DNA of 14,586 nucleotides from Dehalococcoidia bacterium (GCA_030602865.1 JAUVYX010000005.1:1-14586), one strand, 5' to 3'; positions 6,281-14,100 are shown, counted from the stretch's first letter. Made by a program: numbers and translations. Notes: a model not told the origin generated them from the letters alone.

Positions 6281-7150
6281 ATGAGAAAGGTGGCTATTGT
6301 AGCCGATAGTCCGGTAACCCTGACAGTGGAGTTTATCGCTGAGAATAAAATCACTATTGTGCCTTTTCATGTCATTGCTGACGATAAAGATTATCAGGAT
6401 ACAGAAGTAGATATGGATTGGCTTTACAGCAGGCTTCAGGACAAAGCCAATCTACCGACAACCTCATGTCCCTCACCAGGGCAGTTCCTGCAAGCGTTCC
6501 GGGAATGTGCCCGAAAGGAGCAGGACATTATTTGTATAACCATGACTGCTGCATTTACCAAAGGGTATCAGGCAGCTCTGGATGCCACAAAATTGGCTCA
6601 AGAGGAATTCCCTGAAACCAGGATTGAACTCATTGACTCCCGTACAGCTGAGGCTGGTGAAATGATTCTGGTCATCGGATTAGCCGAAGCGGTAAAAGAG
6701 GGAAAAAGTTTTGAGGACATAGTCGAGTTGGCAAATGAACTAAAGCTGAAAATGAATACATTGCAGACCTTTGACACGCTATTCTACCGTGAAAAAGGAG
6801 GGAGAATATTTAAAGCTAAATCTTGGGCTAAAGCTGAGGCAGTGACAAGCTTTAAGGCAATCATCGAGGTTGATGCGGCTGCCGGTAAATTAACAAAACC
6901 TATCGCAAGAGCGAAAACCAAGAATGAGATACTGGGGAAAATGGTTGATATCACCACTGAAAGAATAGGGAATAAAAAGCTCCACGCAGCAATAGTGCAT
7001 GGTGATGTCCCCGAACAAGCAAGTAGGTTAGAACAGATGCTCCTCGCTAAATTTAATTGCGAGAAGATTTATATCAATCAGGCCCTGGCGGTAACAGCCG
7101 TTCATGCTGGGAAAGGATTTATCTCGTTTGGCTTTTATGGTAGCAGTTAG
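6281..7150 (+). CDS. DegV-family protein (FakB-like fatty-acid-binding protein)
   Basis: DegV proteins bind a fatty acid in a deep pocket; FakB members present it to the kinase FakA for phosphorylation and entry into phospholipid synthesis. The 289-residue length is normal. The N-terminal domain begins KVAIVADSPVTL, where the family usually has a DSTxDL-type motif, so this first loop diverges. TTSCPSPGQF (60-69) corresponds to the TSxPSPGDF motif whose hydroxyls contact the fatty acid carboxylate. VHGDVPEQA (239-247) and VHAGKGFISFGF (274-285) match the HGD and H-(T)-G-P-G C-terminal motifs, with Lys in place of the usual Pro. AAGGAG lies 7 bases before the ATG, a strong ribosome site. The gene stands alone behind its own promoter and palindrome, 100 bases before the transporter operon. 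No FakA homologue is in the window; the ligand is inferred from the family. Confidence 0.9.
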   Translation: MRKVAIVADSPVTLTVEFIAENKITIVPFHVIADDKDYQDTEVDMDWLYSRLQDKANLPTTSCPSPGQFLQAFRECARKEQDIICITMTAAFTKGYQAALDATKLAQEEFPETRIELIDSRTAEAGEMILVIGLAEAVKEGKSFEDIVELANELKLKMNTLQTFDTLFYREKGGRIFKAKSWAKAEAVTSFKAIIEVDAAAGKLTKPIARAKTKNEILGKMVDITTERIGNKKLHAAIVHGDVPEQASRLEQMLLAKFNCEKIYINQALAVTAVHAGKGFISFGFYGSS

Positions 7151-7254
7151 TTATCATAGCTATAACGAAAAAAACTGAATTATGATAGTTATGTTCCCGG
7201 AGAATCTGGATTTATTATTGGCGACCCCGGGAGGTTATTTCCCAATAACATGCT

Positions 7255-7261
7255 GAGGAGG
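7255..7261 (+). promoter_or_regulatory. Ribosome-binding site fixing the start of the binding-protein gene
   Basis: GAGGAGG is 6 bases before the ATG at 7268. The in-frame ATG at 7250 lies upstream of it and would translate through the site, so 7268 is the better start. It also gives a standard lipoprotein signal peptide. Confidence 0.8.
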
Positions 7262-7267
7262 ATAAAA

Positions 7268-8467
7268 ATGACAAAGAAGATAATTCTACTATCCATAGTG
7301 GTAACTCTTATTCTAAGCGGACTTGTGTCCTGCACAGGTGCCCCGGAGGTGGAATCCTATAAGATAGGAGTTATTGCCTCTCAGACAGGAAAATACAGTG
7401 GGTTAGGGCTTCCTGCTTTAGAGGGCATGGAGTTAGTCGCTGAGGAGATTAACAAAGCAGGGGGTATAAATGGCATCCCTCTGGAGCTTATCATTTACGA
7501 TGATAAGGGCAGTTCTACAGAAACAGTGATGGCAGCAAAGAAATTAATTGAAGTCGACGAAGTCCTTGCCTTTGCATGTAGTACTGCGACTGGCCTGTCG
7601 CATAGCCTGGTGCCTGTGGCAAACGATGCCGAAACACCCGGAGTAATCCTGTCGGGAACAGGTCTTATCAACGATCAACTGGGAAAGTGGACTTTCAAAC
7701 CAATTGCAAGCGAAGCTGATTATATCCCGTTACCGCTCGGCTATCTGAAGGATGACCAGGGAGTATCGAAATGTGCTGCCATGATAGAGAACAGTGGGTA
7801 TGGGGAAGGCGGTGATTTCTATCTACATCAGGTTGCCCCTGGTATGGGTATCTCGATAGTGGAAACTCAGTATTACGACCCCGGGGCTACTGATATGACT
7901 CCACAACTAACCAACATCAAGAACTCCGATGCTGAGGCGATATTCATCTGGGGCAGTGGCCCTGCCGGTGCAATTGCTATAAAACAGGCACGGGAGATGG
8001 GTATCATGCTCCATATAGTGACAACACCGGCCCAGGCGTCACCGAACTATGTCGAGGAGTTTCGGGAATACTATGAAATGGAACCCGCAGCCGTCTGCCT
8101 GGATTCTAAACTGACAATGTGGAGACAACTACCGGATAGCGATCCTGACAGGAAAATGTGCAGTGATTTTGACCAACTATATACTGAGAAATATGGTTAC
8201 TCACCATCCATGTGGGCTGCGATAGGAGCACAGATTATCCAGTTTATTGCCGATGGCCTGGAAAGAGCGGAACCAGATCCTTCGAATCTGGAAGAGGCCA
8301 GAAGCATACTCAGAGATGCTTTTGAGAGCACTGAGGGGCTAAGCCTGTTTATGGGTACATACACTCTTTCACCTGCAGATCACTACGGCAGGGCTATTCC
8401 GAAAGAAGTCCTGGTTACTTTTAAAGATGGTGAAAAGATATTAAAGAAGACATATGAACAATTATAA
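7268..8467 (+). CDS. ABC transporter substrate-binding lipoprotein, branched-chain amino acid type (LivK-like)
   Basis: Extracytoplasmic receptor that captures ligand and delivers it to the LivHMGF permease. From ATG 7268 it has 399 residues. A Lys-rich start (MTKK), a hydrophobic stretch and the lipobox LVSC give Cys22 as the lipidation site, so it is membrane-tethered. The mature part starts YKIGVIASQTGKYSGLG, followed by GMELVAEEINKAGGING and IYDDKGSSTETVMAAKKLI, the standard opening of the type I periplasmic-binding-protein fold in LivJ/LivK relatives. Later segments such as AIFIWGSGPAGAIAIKQAREMG also fit. Members of this family bind branched-chain amino acids, other amino acids, amides, urea or aromatic acids. 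The ligand cannot be told here. It is the first gene of the transporter operon and is followed by a long hairpin. Confidence 0.93.
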   Translation: MTKKIILLSIVVTLILSGLVSCTGAPEVESYKIGVIASQTGKYSGLGLPALEGMELVAEEINKAGGINGIPLELIIYDDKGSSTETVMAAKKLIEVDEVLAFACSTATGLSHSLVPVANDAETPGVILSGTGLINDQLGKWTFKPIASEADYIPLPLGYLKDDQGVSKCAAMIENSGYGEGGDFYLHQVAPGMGISIVETQYYDPGATDMTPQLTNIKNSDAEAIFIWGSGPAGAIAIKQAREMGIMLHIVTTPAQASPNYVEEFREYYEMEPAAVCLDSKLTMWRQLPDSDPDRKMCSDFDQLYTEKYGYSPSMWAAIGAQIIQFIADGLERAEPDPSNLEEARSILRDAFESTEGLSLFMGTYTLSPADHYGRAIPKEVLVTFKDGEKILKKTYEQL

Positions 8468-8522
8468 GGAAGTGTAGTCTTATTATCGTGAATTCTATTT
8501 CAAAGATAAGGCTATACTTTTT
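8467..8522 (+). terminator. Intercistronic hairpin with T run between livK-like and livH
   Basis: AAGTGTAGTCTTAT (8470-8483) pairs along its full 14 bases with ATAAGGCTATACTT (8506-8519), using two G-U pairs. Three further outer pairs (two G-U) are possible. The loop is 22 bases, and the 3' arm runs into TTTTT (8518-8522). This is the shape of a weak, AT-rich intrinsic terminator or 3'-stabilising hairpin. It would allow partial read-through into the permease genes. The long loop and low GC of the stem lower the confidence in strong termination. Confidence 0.5.
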
Positions 8523-8534
8523 ACAGGCAGATTA

Positions 8535-9407
8535 TTGAACCCTTCAGCGTTATTGCAGTTTCTGATTAGCGGGATAAACCTGGGTTGCATCTACGCTGCT
8601 ATCGGCCTCGGCCTTTTTGTGGTGTATAGTGTAACAAGAGTTCTCAACCTGGCACAGGGGGAGTTTGTGATGCTGGGGGGGGTGCTGACGGTAAGTTTAT
8701 TGGATCTAGGGATGCCGCTCCTCTCTGCTCTCTTGATTGCAGTGATAATTAGTGCAGCAATTGGAGCTTTCCTATATCAATTCATTATTTACCCGGCTAG
8801 AAAATCCTCAGGGGCGACCTTCGTTTTCCTGACAGCAGGTTTCGCTTTTGCCATAGAGGGAATTGTTCTCCTGGTTTGGGGTTGGGAATATCGTGGCATA
8901 CCAAATTTTATGAATACCCCGAATATTCATCTCTGGGGAGCAACAATCTTCGGTCAAACTCCCTGGATCGTAAGCACAGCGTTGGCTATGGTATTGGGGT
9001 TATTTTTCTTTTTCGGTCATACAATCCATGGCAAAGCACTAAGAGCTTGTGCTGATCAACCACTCGGAGCCAGGATAGTAGGTATTAACCCGGAGAGAAT
9101 GGCACTCTTTGCCTTTGTCCTGGCTGCAGGATTGGGAGCTGTTGCTGGTGCTGTGATAACACCACTAACAATGACCTGCTATAACATAGGTCTTCCGTTG
9201 ACGGTAAAGGGCATGCTGGCTGCATTTGTAGGGGGGTTCAACAGGGCAGAGGGTGTGATACTGGGAGGAATGGTACTGGGACTTGCTGAGGCGATGTCGG
9301 CAGGGCTAATGCCAAGCGCTTATCATAACGTAATTGCGCTGGGAGTTCTGGTAATGATATTTCTGATTCGTCCCCGTGGATTGATAACTGGATCAAGCGG
9401 AGTCTAA
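8535..9407 (+). CDS. livH: Branched-chain amino acid ABC transporter permease LivH
   Basis: One of the two inner-membrane permease subunits of the importer. The 290-residue length is normal for LivH. Eight or so hydrophobic segments are visible. RVLNLAQGEFVMLGG (35-49) is the LivH N-terminal signature, and HGKALRACADQPLGARIVGI (about 165-184) is the cytoplasmic coupling loop that contacts the ATPases. FVGGFNRAEGVILGG and the terminal IFLIRPRGL are also typical. The start is TTG, with only AGG about 7 bases upstream. No ATG exists between the upstream in-frame stop (8475-8477) and the conserved N-terminus, which supports the TTG. A weak start behind a hairpin suggests lower expression than the binding protein. 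Confidence 0.92.
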   Translation: MNPSALLQFLISGINLGCIYAAIGLGLFVVYSVTRVLNLAQGEFVMLGGVLTVSLLDLGMPLLSALLIAVIISAAIGAFLYQFIIYPARKSSGATFVFLTAGFAFAIEGIVLLVWGWEYRGIPNFMNTPNIHLWGATIFGQTPWIVSTALAMVLGLFFFFGHTIHGKALRACADQPLGARIVGINPERMALFAFVLAAGLGAVAGAVITPLTMTCYNIGLPLTVKGMLAAFVGGFNRAEGVILGGMVLGLAEAMSAGLMPSAYHNVIALGVLVMIFLIRPRGLITGSSGV

Positions 9408-9420
9408 GAAATTTGGTAAC

Positions 9421-10467
9421 ATGAAAACTTTTAAGATATCAAGCGCATTGAGCCTGCTTCAAAAATCACAGCACCAAATAATAGCGTTAGTTCTTGGTGT
9501 CTTGTTCATCCTGCCACTAGTGGGGAGTCATTACCTGGTTATAGTTTTTACCACCATAGGATTTTATTCCCTGGTTACTATTGGACTCATATTGCTAATG
9601 GGTTTTGCAGGCCAGATATCACTGGGACAAGCAATATTTTTCGGACTCGGCGCTTATACATCAGGAATTCTCACCACCAGATACAGTCTTTCTCCATGGC
9701 TTGTTATTATCGTTGCTGCCATTGCCACAGGGTGTATTGCTGTAATAATTGGTAGAGCCATGTTCAGATTGCGGGGACTCATTGTGGGAGGCATAACTAT
9801 CGCTTTAAACCTGGTGTTCTTTTACCTGGTAGTAAGTGTAGCAGGATTGACTGGTGGCGCTACGGGAATGATGAATATACCTAAACTTCCGTCAGGGGGA
9901 TTTATTTCGTATTCGTTTTTTATTTATTACCTTATATGGGCAATTACTCTTCTGGCACTCATCTTTTCTCTAAATCTGGTCAATTCCCGGACTGGTAGAG
10001 CATTAAGAGCGATGAACTTATTTGATGGGGGAAGCGACGAGACTGCCCAGGTGTTGGGAATAAATATAATGAAATACAAAGTAGCGATATTTGCAGTCAG
10101 CGCTATGTATGCCAGTGTAGCCGGTAGTATCTATGCTCACTATGTAAGCTGTATTGAACCGTCTACTTTTGGTGTTGACTTCTCCGTAATGATAGCTATA
10201 ATGGCAATTTTAGGAGGGCTATCAAGCCCATGGGGGGCGCTTTTGGGGGCGGGTTTGCTGGTTGGTATAATTGAGCTGTTGCGGGAATTTGTGCCATTGC
10301 TAATAGGTGGGTCTACAGGCGCCTATGAACTTATTGCTTATGGTGTTATCCTGATAGCTACCCTGCGATTCTTGCCACGGGGGATGATTTCAGTTTGCCG
10401 TAAATTAGCATCAGGAGGAGAAAAAGGTAGGTGGAAAACAATACTACCGCACTCCAGGGTATCGTAG
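9421..10467 (+). CDS. livM: Branched-chain amino acid ABC transporter permease LivM
   Basis: Second permease subunit, 348 residues. After a polar N-terminus of about 20 residues there are multiple membrane spans. LLMGFAGQISLGQAIFFGLGAYTSG (about 58-82) is the LivM signature. GRALRAMNLFDGGSDETAQVLGINIMKYKV (about 192-221) is the coupling loop; the part around NLFDGGSD looks a few residues longer than the usual form. ILGGLSSPWGALLGAG (about 263-278) is typical of the last third. It starts 13 bases after livH with no strong ribosome site. Its last 37 bases overlap the start chosen for livG, which implies coupled translation of permease and ATPase. Confidence 0.93.
   Translation: MKTFKISSALSLLQKSQHQIIALVLGVLFILPLVGSHYLVIVFTTIGFYSLVTIGLILLMGFAGQISLGQAIFFGLGAYTSGILTTRYSLSPWLVIIVAAIATGCIAVIIGRAMFRLRGLIVGGITIALNLVFFYLVVSVAGLTGGATGMMNIPKLPSGGFISYSFFIYYLIWAITLLALIFSLNLVNSRTGRALRAMNLFDGGSDETAQVLGINIMKYKVAIFAVSAMYASVAGSIYAHYVSCIEPSTFGVDFSVMIAIMAILGGLSSPWGALLGAGLLVGIIELLREFVPLLIGGSTGAYELIAYGVILIATLRFLPRGMISVCRKLASGGEKGRWKTILPHSRVS
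10413..10420 (+). promoter_or_regulatory. Ribosome-binding site inside livM that supports the livG GTG start
   Basis: AGGAGGAG lies 10 bases before the GTG at 10431. The downstream in-frame ATG at 10482 has only a weak purine run before it, although starting there would give a more standard LivG N-terminus. Confidence 0.55.
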
Positions 10468-11267
10468 CTAATGAGAAAGTCATGTTAGAACATTCGAAAG
10501 AACAACCTATTCTGGAGATAAAAGATCTGTCTATGGCCTTCAATGGATTGATGGCTTTAAATGGGGTAAGCTTCTCGGTCTATAAAGGTGTCATAACAGC
10601 AATAATAGGGCCAAACGGCGCTGGTAAAACCACGCTAAGCAAACTCACAATAGGTCTACTGAAACCTTTACATGGAGAGATATGGTTCAAGCAACATAAA
10701 TTAGGGAATCTTTCCCCTCATGCTATCTCTTCGCTGGGAATCGCTCAAGTATTTCAGGATATTAAGCTATTCGCAAATATGTCAATAATAGAGAATGTTA
10801 TGGTAGGATGTCATGTATGGACGAGAGCCAGTTTCCTTGATACAGGGCTAAAGAGAAGTCGTGCAAAAAAGGAAGAGAAGGAAATTCAAGATATGGCGAT
10901 GAGCAAATTATGCCTGGTGGGACTCGAGGATAAGGCTGATGCGATCCCTGCCAGTTTATCATGGGGACAACAGAGGCTTGTTGGGTTGGCTCGCGCATTA
11001 GCGGCAAATCCGGAATTATTGTTTCTTGATGAACCCTATGGAGGCCTCAGGTCTAACGAGATAGAAAAGTTGAGTCAACTGGTATTTAGCCTGCAGCGGC
11101 AAGGATTGACAATTCTGATTGTGGATCATCTGATGGATTGCGTAATGAATGTAGCTGATCGAGTGGTTTTTCTGGTTGATGGGCGGAAAGTCGCTGAGGG
11201 GACTCCCTCCGAGATACAACAAAATGAGCAGGTCAGGTATGCTTATATGGGCGGTTCGACGACCTGA
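10431..11267 (+). CDS. livG: Branched-chain amino acid ABC transporter ATP-binding protein LivG
   Basis: Cytoplasmic ATPase subunit that pairs with LivF to drive import. From GTG 10431 it has 278 residues; starting at ATG 10482 would give 261, closer to the family norm, so the start is uncertain. Walker A is GPNGAGKTT (60-68), the Q-loop glutamine is in QVFQD (106-110), the signature is LSWGQQR (176-182), Walker B is LLFLDEP with Asp200 and the catalytic Glu201, and the switch histidine is His233 (VDHLMD). The long insert between Q-loop and signature (about 125-165) is a LivG feature. The segment after Walker B reads YGGLRSNE where the family usually has AAGLNPxE, so the D-loop region diverges. 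All catalytic residues are present. It is followed after 2 bases by livF. Confidence 0.93.
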   Translation: MENNTTALQGIVANEKVMLEHSKEQPILEIKDLSMAFNGLMALNGVSFSVYKGVITAIIGPNGAGKTTLSKLTIGLLKPLHGEIWFKQHKLGNLSPHAISSLGIAQVFQDIKLFANMSIIENVMVGCHVWTRASFLDTGLKRSRAKKEEKEIQDMAMSKLCLVGLEDKADAIPASLSWGQQRLVGLARALAANPELLFLDEPYGGLRSNEIEKLSQLVFSLQRQGLTILIVDHLMDCVMNVADRVVFLVDGRKVAEGTPSEIQQNEQVRYAYMGGSTT

Positions 11268-11269
11268 AA

Positions 11270-12025
11270 ATGGTAATAAAACAGGTGACAAAGCATAAAC
11301 CAACGCTACTGAAATTAAACAACGTGCATGCCAGTTATGGCCCTGTACAAGCACTTGAAGGAGTGTCATTAAACGTGCTGGCAGGTGAAATAGTGATACT
11401 TATCGGGCCTCATGGCACAGGTAAAACAACTGTACTGAAGGTTATTTGCGGGCTTCTACCGATGACCAGGGGTGAAATCCATTTGAATGGACATTGTTTA
11501 AATGGATTATCAACTGAGAAACTGATATCACTGGGGGTAGCCTATGTCGATGAAAGAAAACTACTATTCCCGTCAATGAGCGTGATAGACAATTTAATAT
11601 TAGGCGCTTACCATCGGTATAAGACAGAACGCCAGTCTAGCATAGAGAAGGATATTCAGACTGTTTTTCAGCTCTTCCCGGTTATTAAAGAAAGGACCGA
11701 GCAAACTGCCGGCACTCTCTCTGGAGGGGAACAACAAATGTTGGCAATTGGACGTGCATTGATGGCAAAGCCCAAGTTGCTTTTACTGGATTGCCCATCG
11801 TTAGGGCTCGCTCCGTTGTTAGTAACCAAGATGTCAAAGGCCATAACTAAGCTGAAAGATCAGGGAATTGCTGTACTTATTGTTGAACAGAACATTCCAG
11901 TCGCTCTTAGTATTGCTGATAGGGGATATATTATGGGGAAAGGGAAGATAGCATCAGAAGGTTTGCCGGAAGAGTTACTTGGTATGCAGGGTATGCCGGC
12001 TATAAGGGATAGTAACAACAGTTAG
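11270..12025 (+). CDS. livF: Branched-chain amino acid ABC transporter ATP-binding protein LivF, with altered Walker B
   Basis: Second ATPase subunit, 251 residues, last gene of the operon; its ATG is 2 bases after the livG stop, without a visible ribosome site, so it is probably coupled. NNVHASYGPVQALEGVSL (17-34) is the usual LivF opening. Walker A is GPHGTGKTT (46-54), still GxxGxGKT but not the common GPNGAGKTT. The Q-loop region is YVDERKLLFP instead of the typical YVPEGRRLFP. The signature is LSGGEQQ (150-156). Walker B reads LLLLDCPSLGLAP: Asp174 is kept, but the residue that is normally the catalytic Glu is Cys175 (codon TGC at 11792-11794). VEQN (205-208) replaces the switch histidine, which is normal for LivF. 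The frame is intact and the rest is well conserved, so the gene is probably functional with one weakened ATP site. Confidence 0.92.
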   Translation: MVIKQVTKHKPTLLKLNNVHASYGPVQALEGVSLNVLAGEIVILIGPHGTGKTTVLKVICGLLPMTRGEIHLNGHCLNGLSTEKLISLGVAYVDERKLLFPSMSVIDNLILGAYHRYKTERQSSIEKDIQTVFQLFPVIKERTEQTAGTLSGGEQQMLAIGRALMAKPKLLLLDCPSLGLAPLLVTKMSKAITKLKDQGIAVLIVEQNIPVALSIADRGYIMGKGKIASEGLPEELLGMQGMPAIRDSNNS

Positions 12026-12050
12026 TATAACCGGGGTAGAGGTATAGCTA

Positions 12051-12064
12051 ATAGACCGGTCTAT
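12051..12064. other. 14-bp perfect palindrome at the convergent gene ends
   Basis: ATAGACCGGTCTAT is its own reverse complement and includes the fabG stop codon. It lies in the 35-base gap between the convergent livF and fabG ends. It has no loop and no adjacent T run, so it is not a standard terminator. ACCGG (12030-12034) can also pair with CCGGT (12056-12060), and TATAG (12043-12047) with CTATA (12061-12065). Confidence 0.4.
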
Positions 12065-12801
12065 ATGCCTCCATCTATGCCAATTACCTGACCTGTGATA
12101 TAACTGGCGCGGTCACTAGCCAGAAAAGCTACCAGTTCAGCGACCTCTTCAGGCTCACCGAAACGACGCAGTGACGTCATTGCTAAAATAGACTTCTTGA
12201 CCTCTTCAGGTAATACCTCTGTCATCTGAGTATTAATAAAACCAGGGGCAATGGCATTTGCGGTTATATTTTTAGAACCGACTTCACGAGCTACACTCTT
12301 GGTGAAAGCAATTAAACCGCCTTTAGAGGCAGAATAGTTAGCTTGACCAGCATTGCCAATCACTCCGGCAATAGAAGCCATATTGATAATTCTTCCACTA
12401 CTTTGTTTTATCATAGAACGCAGAGCAAACTTGGTGCATAAAAATGCTCCTCGTAAGTTAATATTAAGAACGTCATCCCATTTGTCCTCAGACATTCTCA
12501 TCAGTAAGGTATCTTTAGTGATGCCAGCGTTATTTACCAAAATATCAATCTTGCCCCAGGTATCAATCACCTGTTGGAACATAGCTTTTACCGCATCACC
12601 GTCGCGAATATCTGCTTCTATTGCAATGGCCTCTCCACCCTGGCTGGTGATAGTTTCCACCACATTCTTCGCATTGTCAGCTTCAACTGGAACATAATTA
12701 ACTACAATTTTGCAGCCTAGACTAGAAAGTTTCAGGGCAATGGCTCTACCCATGCCACGAGAAGCACCTGTTATCAGTGACACCCTATCTTGTAATTCCA
12801 T
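12061..12801 (-). CDS. fabG: 3-oxoacyl-[acyl-carrier-protein] reductase FabG
   Basis: NADPH-dependent reduction of 3-ketoacyl-ACP in type II fatty-acid elongation. The 246 residues are the standard FabG length. It has the SDR cofactor motif TGASRGMG (11-18), Asp64 in EADIRD, NNAG (90-93), and the catalytic triad Ser143 (NMASIAG), Tyr156 and Lys160 (YSASKGG). FINTQMTEVL and SDRASYITGQVIGIDGGI at the C end are strong FabG signatures. GGAGGG lies 3 bases before the ATG (reverse strand, 12805-12810). It is the last gene of the reverse-strand fab cluster, 51 bases after fabF. Other SDR reductases share parts of this pattern, but position and sequence together make FabG very likely. Confidence 0.93.
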   Translation of the reverse strand: MELQDRVSLITGASRGMGRAIALKLSSLGCKIVVNYVPVEADNAKNVVETITSQGGEAIAIEADIRDGDAVKAMFQQVIDTWGKIDILVNNAGITKDTLLMRMSEDKWDDVLNINLRGAFLCTKFALRSMIKQSSGRIINMASIAGVIGNAGQANYSASKGGLIAFTKSVAREVGSKNITANAIAPGFINTQMTEVLPEEVKKSILAMTSLRRFGEPEEVAELVAFLASDRASYITGQVIGIDGGI

Positions 12802-12852
12802 ATTCCCTCCGAATAAAATAATTGCATGTTAATAGTAACTATAGTATAAGTA

Positions 12853-14085
12853 TTATTTGTTGAACTTCTTGAGCACCAGACAACAATTTTCTCCACCGAG
12901 TCCAAAACTGTTTGTCAAACAGACATTTACCTGAGCCTGGCGCGCTACATTGGGAACATAATCCAGGTCGCATTCAGGATCAGGGGTATCGTAGTTTATC
13001 GTGGGGTGAATTATTCCCTTAGCCATAATCAGTACGCAGACAATGGCTTCTATCGCACCAGCAGCAGTTACTATGTGGCCAATCATGGACTTAGTAGAGC
13101 TTATAGGAATTTTATATGCGTAATCGCCGAAGGCCATTTTTGTAGCTTTGGTTTCATTAGAGTCATTCAATTTAGTACTGGTGCCATGGGCATTAATGTA
13201 ATCAATATCCTTGGGTTTCACTCCTGCGTAGTTCATAGCCACTTTCATTGCATAAGCTTCAGCGTCTGGTGCCGGAGCGGTTTGATCGTAAGCATCAAAT
13301 GACCAGCCAGCACCACCTATCTCTGCCAGGATAGGAACTCCTCTTTTCTTTGCGTGTTTTTCGCTTTCCAGAATAACTATTCCTGCTCCTTCACCAAATA
13401 TGAAGCCACTGCGATTTAAGTCAAAGGGACGGCAAGCCTTAGCAGGATCAGGTTCACGCGACAGTGCTCCCAGAATATCCAGGCCAGCAAGGCCAACAGG
13501 AGATAAGGCTGAATCAGCACCACCGGCTATCATCACATCGGCATAACCTAAACGAATAAAGTTGGCGGCAGTACCTATGGAGTCAGCACCTGTAGCGCAA
13601 AGGCTGTTGACGCTTGTATTAGGCCCCTTAGCTCCCAGGAACATGCCTATTTGCATTGAAACCGCACTGGGGCTTGATTTGGCAACAAATAAGGGCTCTA
13701 CCCTTCTTGGACCTCGTTTTAGCAGCATTTCATTCTGTTTGACAATATAATCGCTCTCTACCATGCATCCAACACAAGCACCCACCCGTTCGGGTACCTC
13801 TTGCGACATGTTAAGCTTGGCGCATTTTATTGCTTCTTTAGCTGCAGCGATAGCAAAATGAACGGCTCTGGGGTTACGGTCAACGATCTTGAGATCCATG
13901 TGGTCTGCTGGGTCGAAGCCTTTTACCTCTGCGTCGACTTTTACATAGAATTTACTGGCGTCAAAACGTGTAATAAGACCTATACCTGATTTCCCAGCGA
14001 CCAGCCCCTGCCAGAATTCTTCTATATTCAATCCTAGAGGATTAACGGTTCCTATACCAGTAACTACAACTCGTGGAATTCTCAA
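12853..14085 (-). CDS. fabF: Beta-ketoacyl-[acyl-carrier-protein] synthase II FabF
   Basis: Condenses acyl-ACP with malonyl-ACP to extend the chain by two carbons. The 410-residue length is standard. VVVTGIGTVNPLG (6-18) opens the thiolase fold. The active-site cysteine is Cys163 (NSLCATGADS), and the two decarboxylation histidines are His300 (NAHGTSTKLND) and His337 (STKSMIGHIVTAAGA), with Lys332. FGEGAGIVILE (230-240) and NSFGLGGEN (392-400) complete the family pattern. The start is TTG (complement of CAA at 14083-14085), 9 bases after an AGGAGA ribosome site; an in-frame stop at 14102-14104 excludes any earlier start. It lies between the FabL-like reductase gene and fabG. Confidence 0.95.
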   Translation of the reverse strand: MRIPRVVVTGIGTVNPLGLNIEEFWQGLVAGKSGIGLITRFDASKFYVKVDAEVKGFDPADHMDLKIVDRNPRAVHFAIAAAKEAIKCAKLNMSQEVPERVGACVGCMVESDYIVKQNEMLLKRGPRRVEPLFVAKSSPSAVSMQIGMFLGAKGPNTSVNSLCATGADSIGTAANFIRLGYADVMIAGGADSALSPVGLAGLDILGALSREPDPAKACRPFDLNRSGFIFGEGAGIVILESEKHAKKRGVPILAEIGGAGWSFDAYDQTAPAPDAEAYAMKVAMNYAGVKPKDIDYINAHGTSTKLNDSNETKATKMAFGDYAYKIPISSTKSMIGHIVTAAGAIEAIVCVLIMAKGIIHPTINYDTPDPECDLDYVPNVARQAQVNVCLTNSFGLGGENCCLVLKKFNK

Positions 14086-14094
14086 TTCAGATAA

Positions 14095-14100
14095 TCTCCT
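14095..14100 (-). promoter_or_regulatory. Ribosome-binding site that fixes the fabF TTG start
   Basis: On the reverse strand AGGAGA is followed by 9 bases and then TTG. The upstream in-frame TGA (14104-14102) leaves this TTG as the only reasonable start. Confidence 0.75.

Noticed and set aside
7147..7192. AT-rich inverted repeat at the end of the DegV gene (TATCATA with TATGATA, extendable with G-U pairs)
   Set aside because: The stem is almost all A-T with several G-U pairs, has a loop of about 20 bases and no T run, so it is too weak to call a terminator or operator.
7215..7248. Inverted pair TTATTGG/CCAATAA before the binding-protein gene
   Set aside because: Seven base pairs around a 20-base loop in an AT-rich leader can arise by chance; no riboswitch or attenuator pattern was recognised.
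11016..11369. Reverse-strand frame of 117 codons across the livG/livF junction
   Set aside because: Antisense to two well-supported ATPase genes, with no recognisable protein pattern.
12353..12697. Forward frame of 114 codons inside fabG
   Set aside because: Antisense to conserved FabG sequence including the catalytic residues; its composition looks like a shadow frame.
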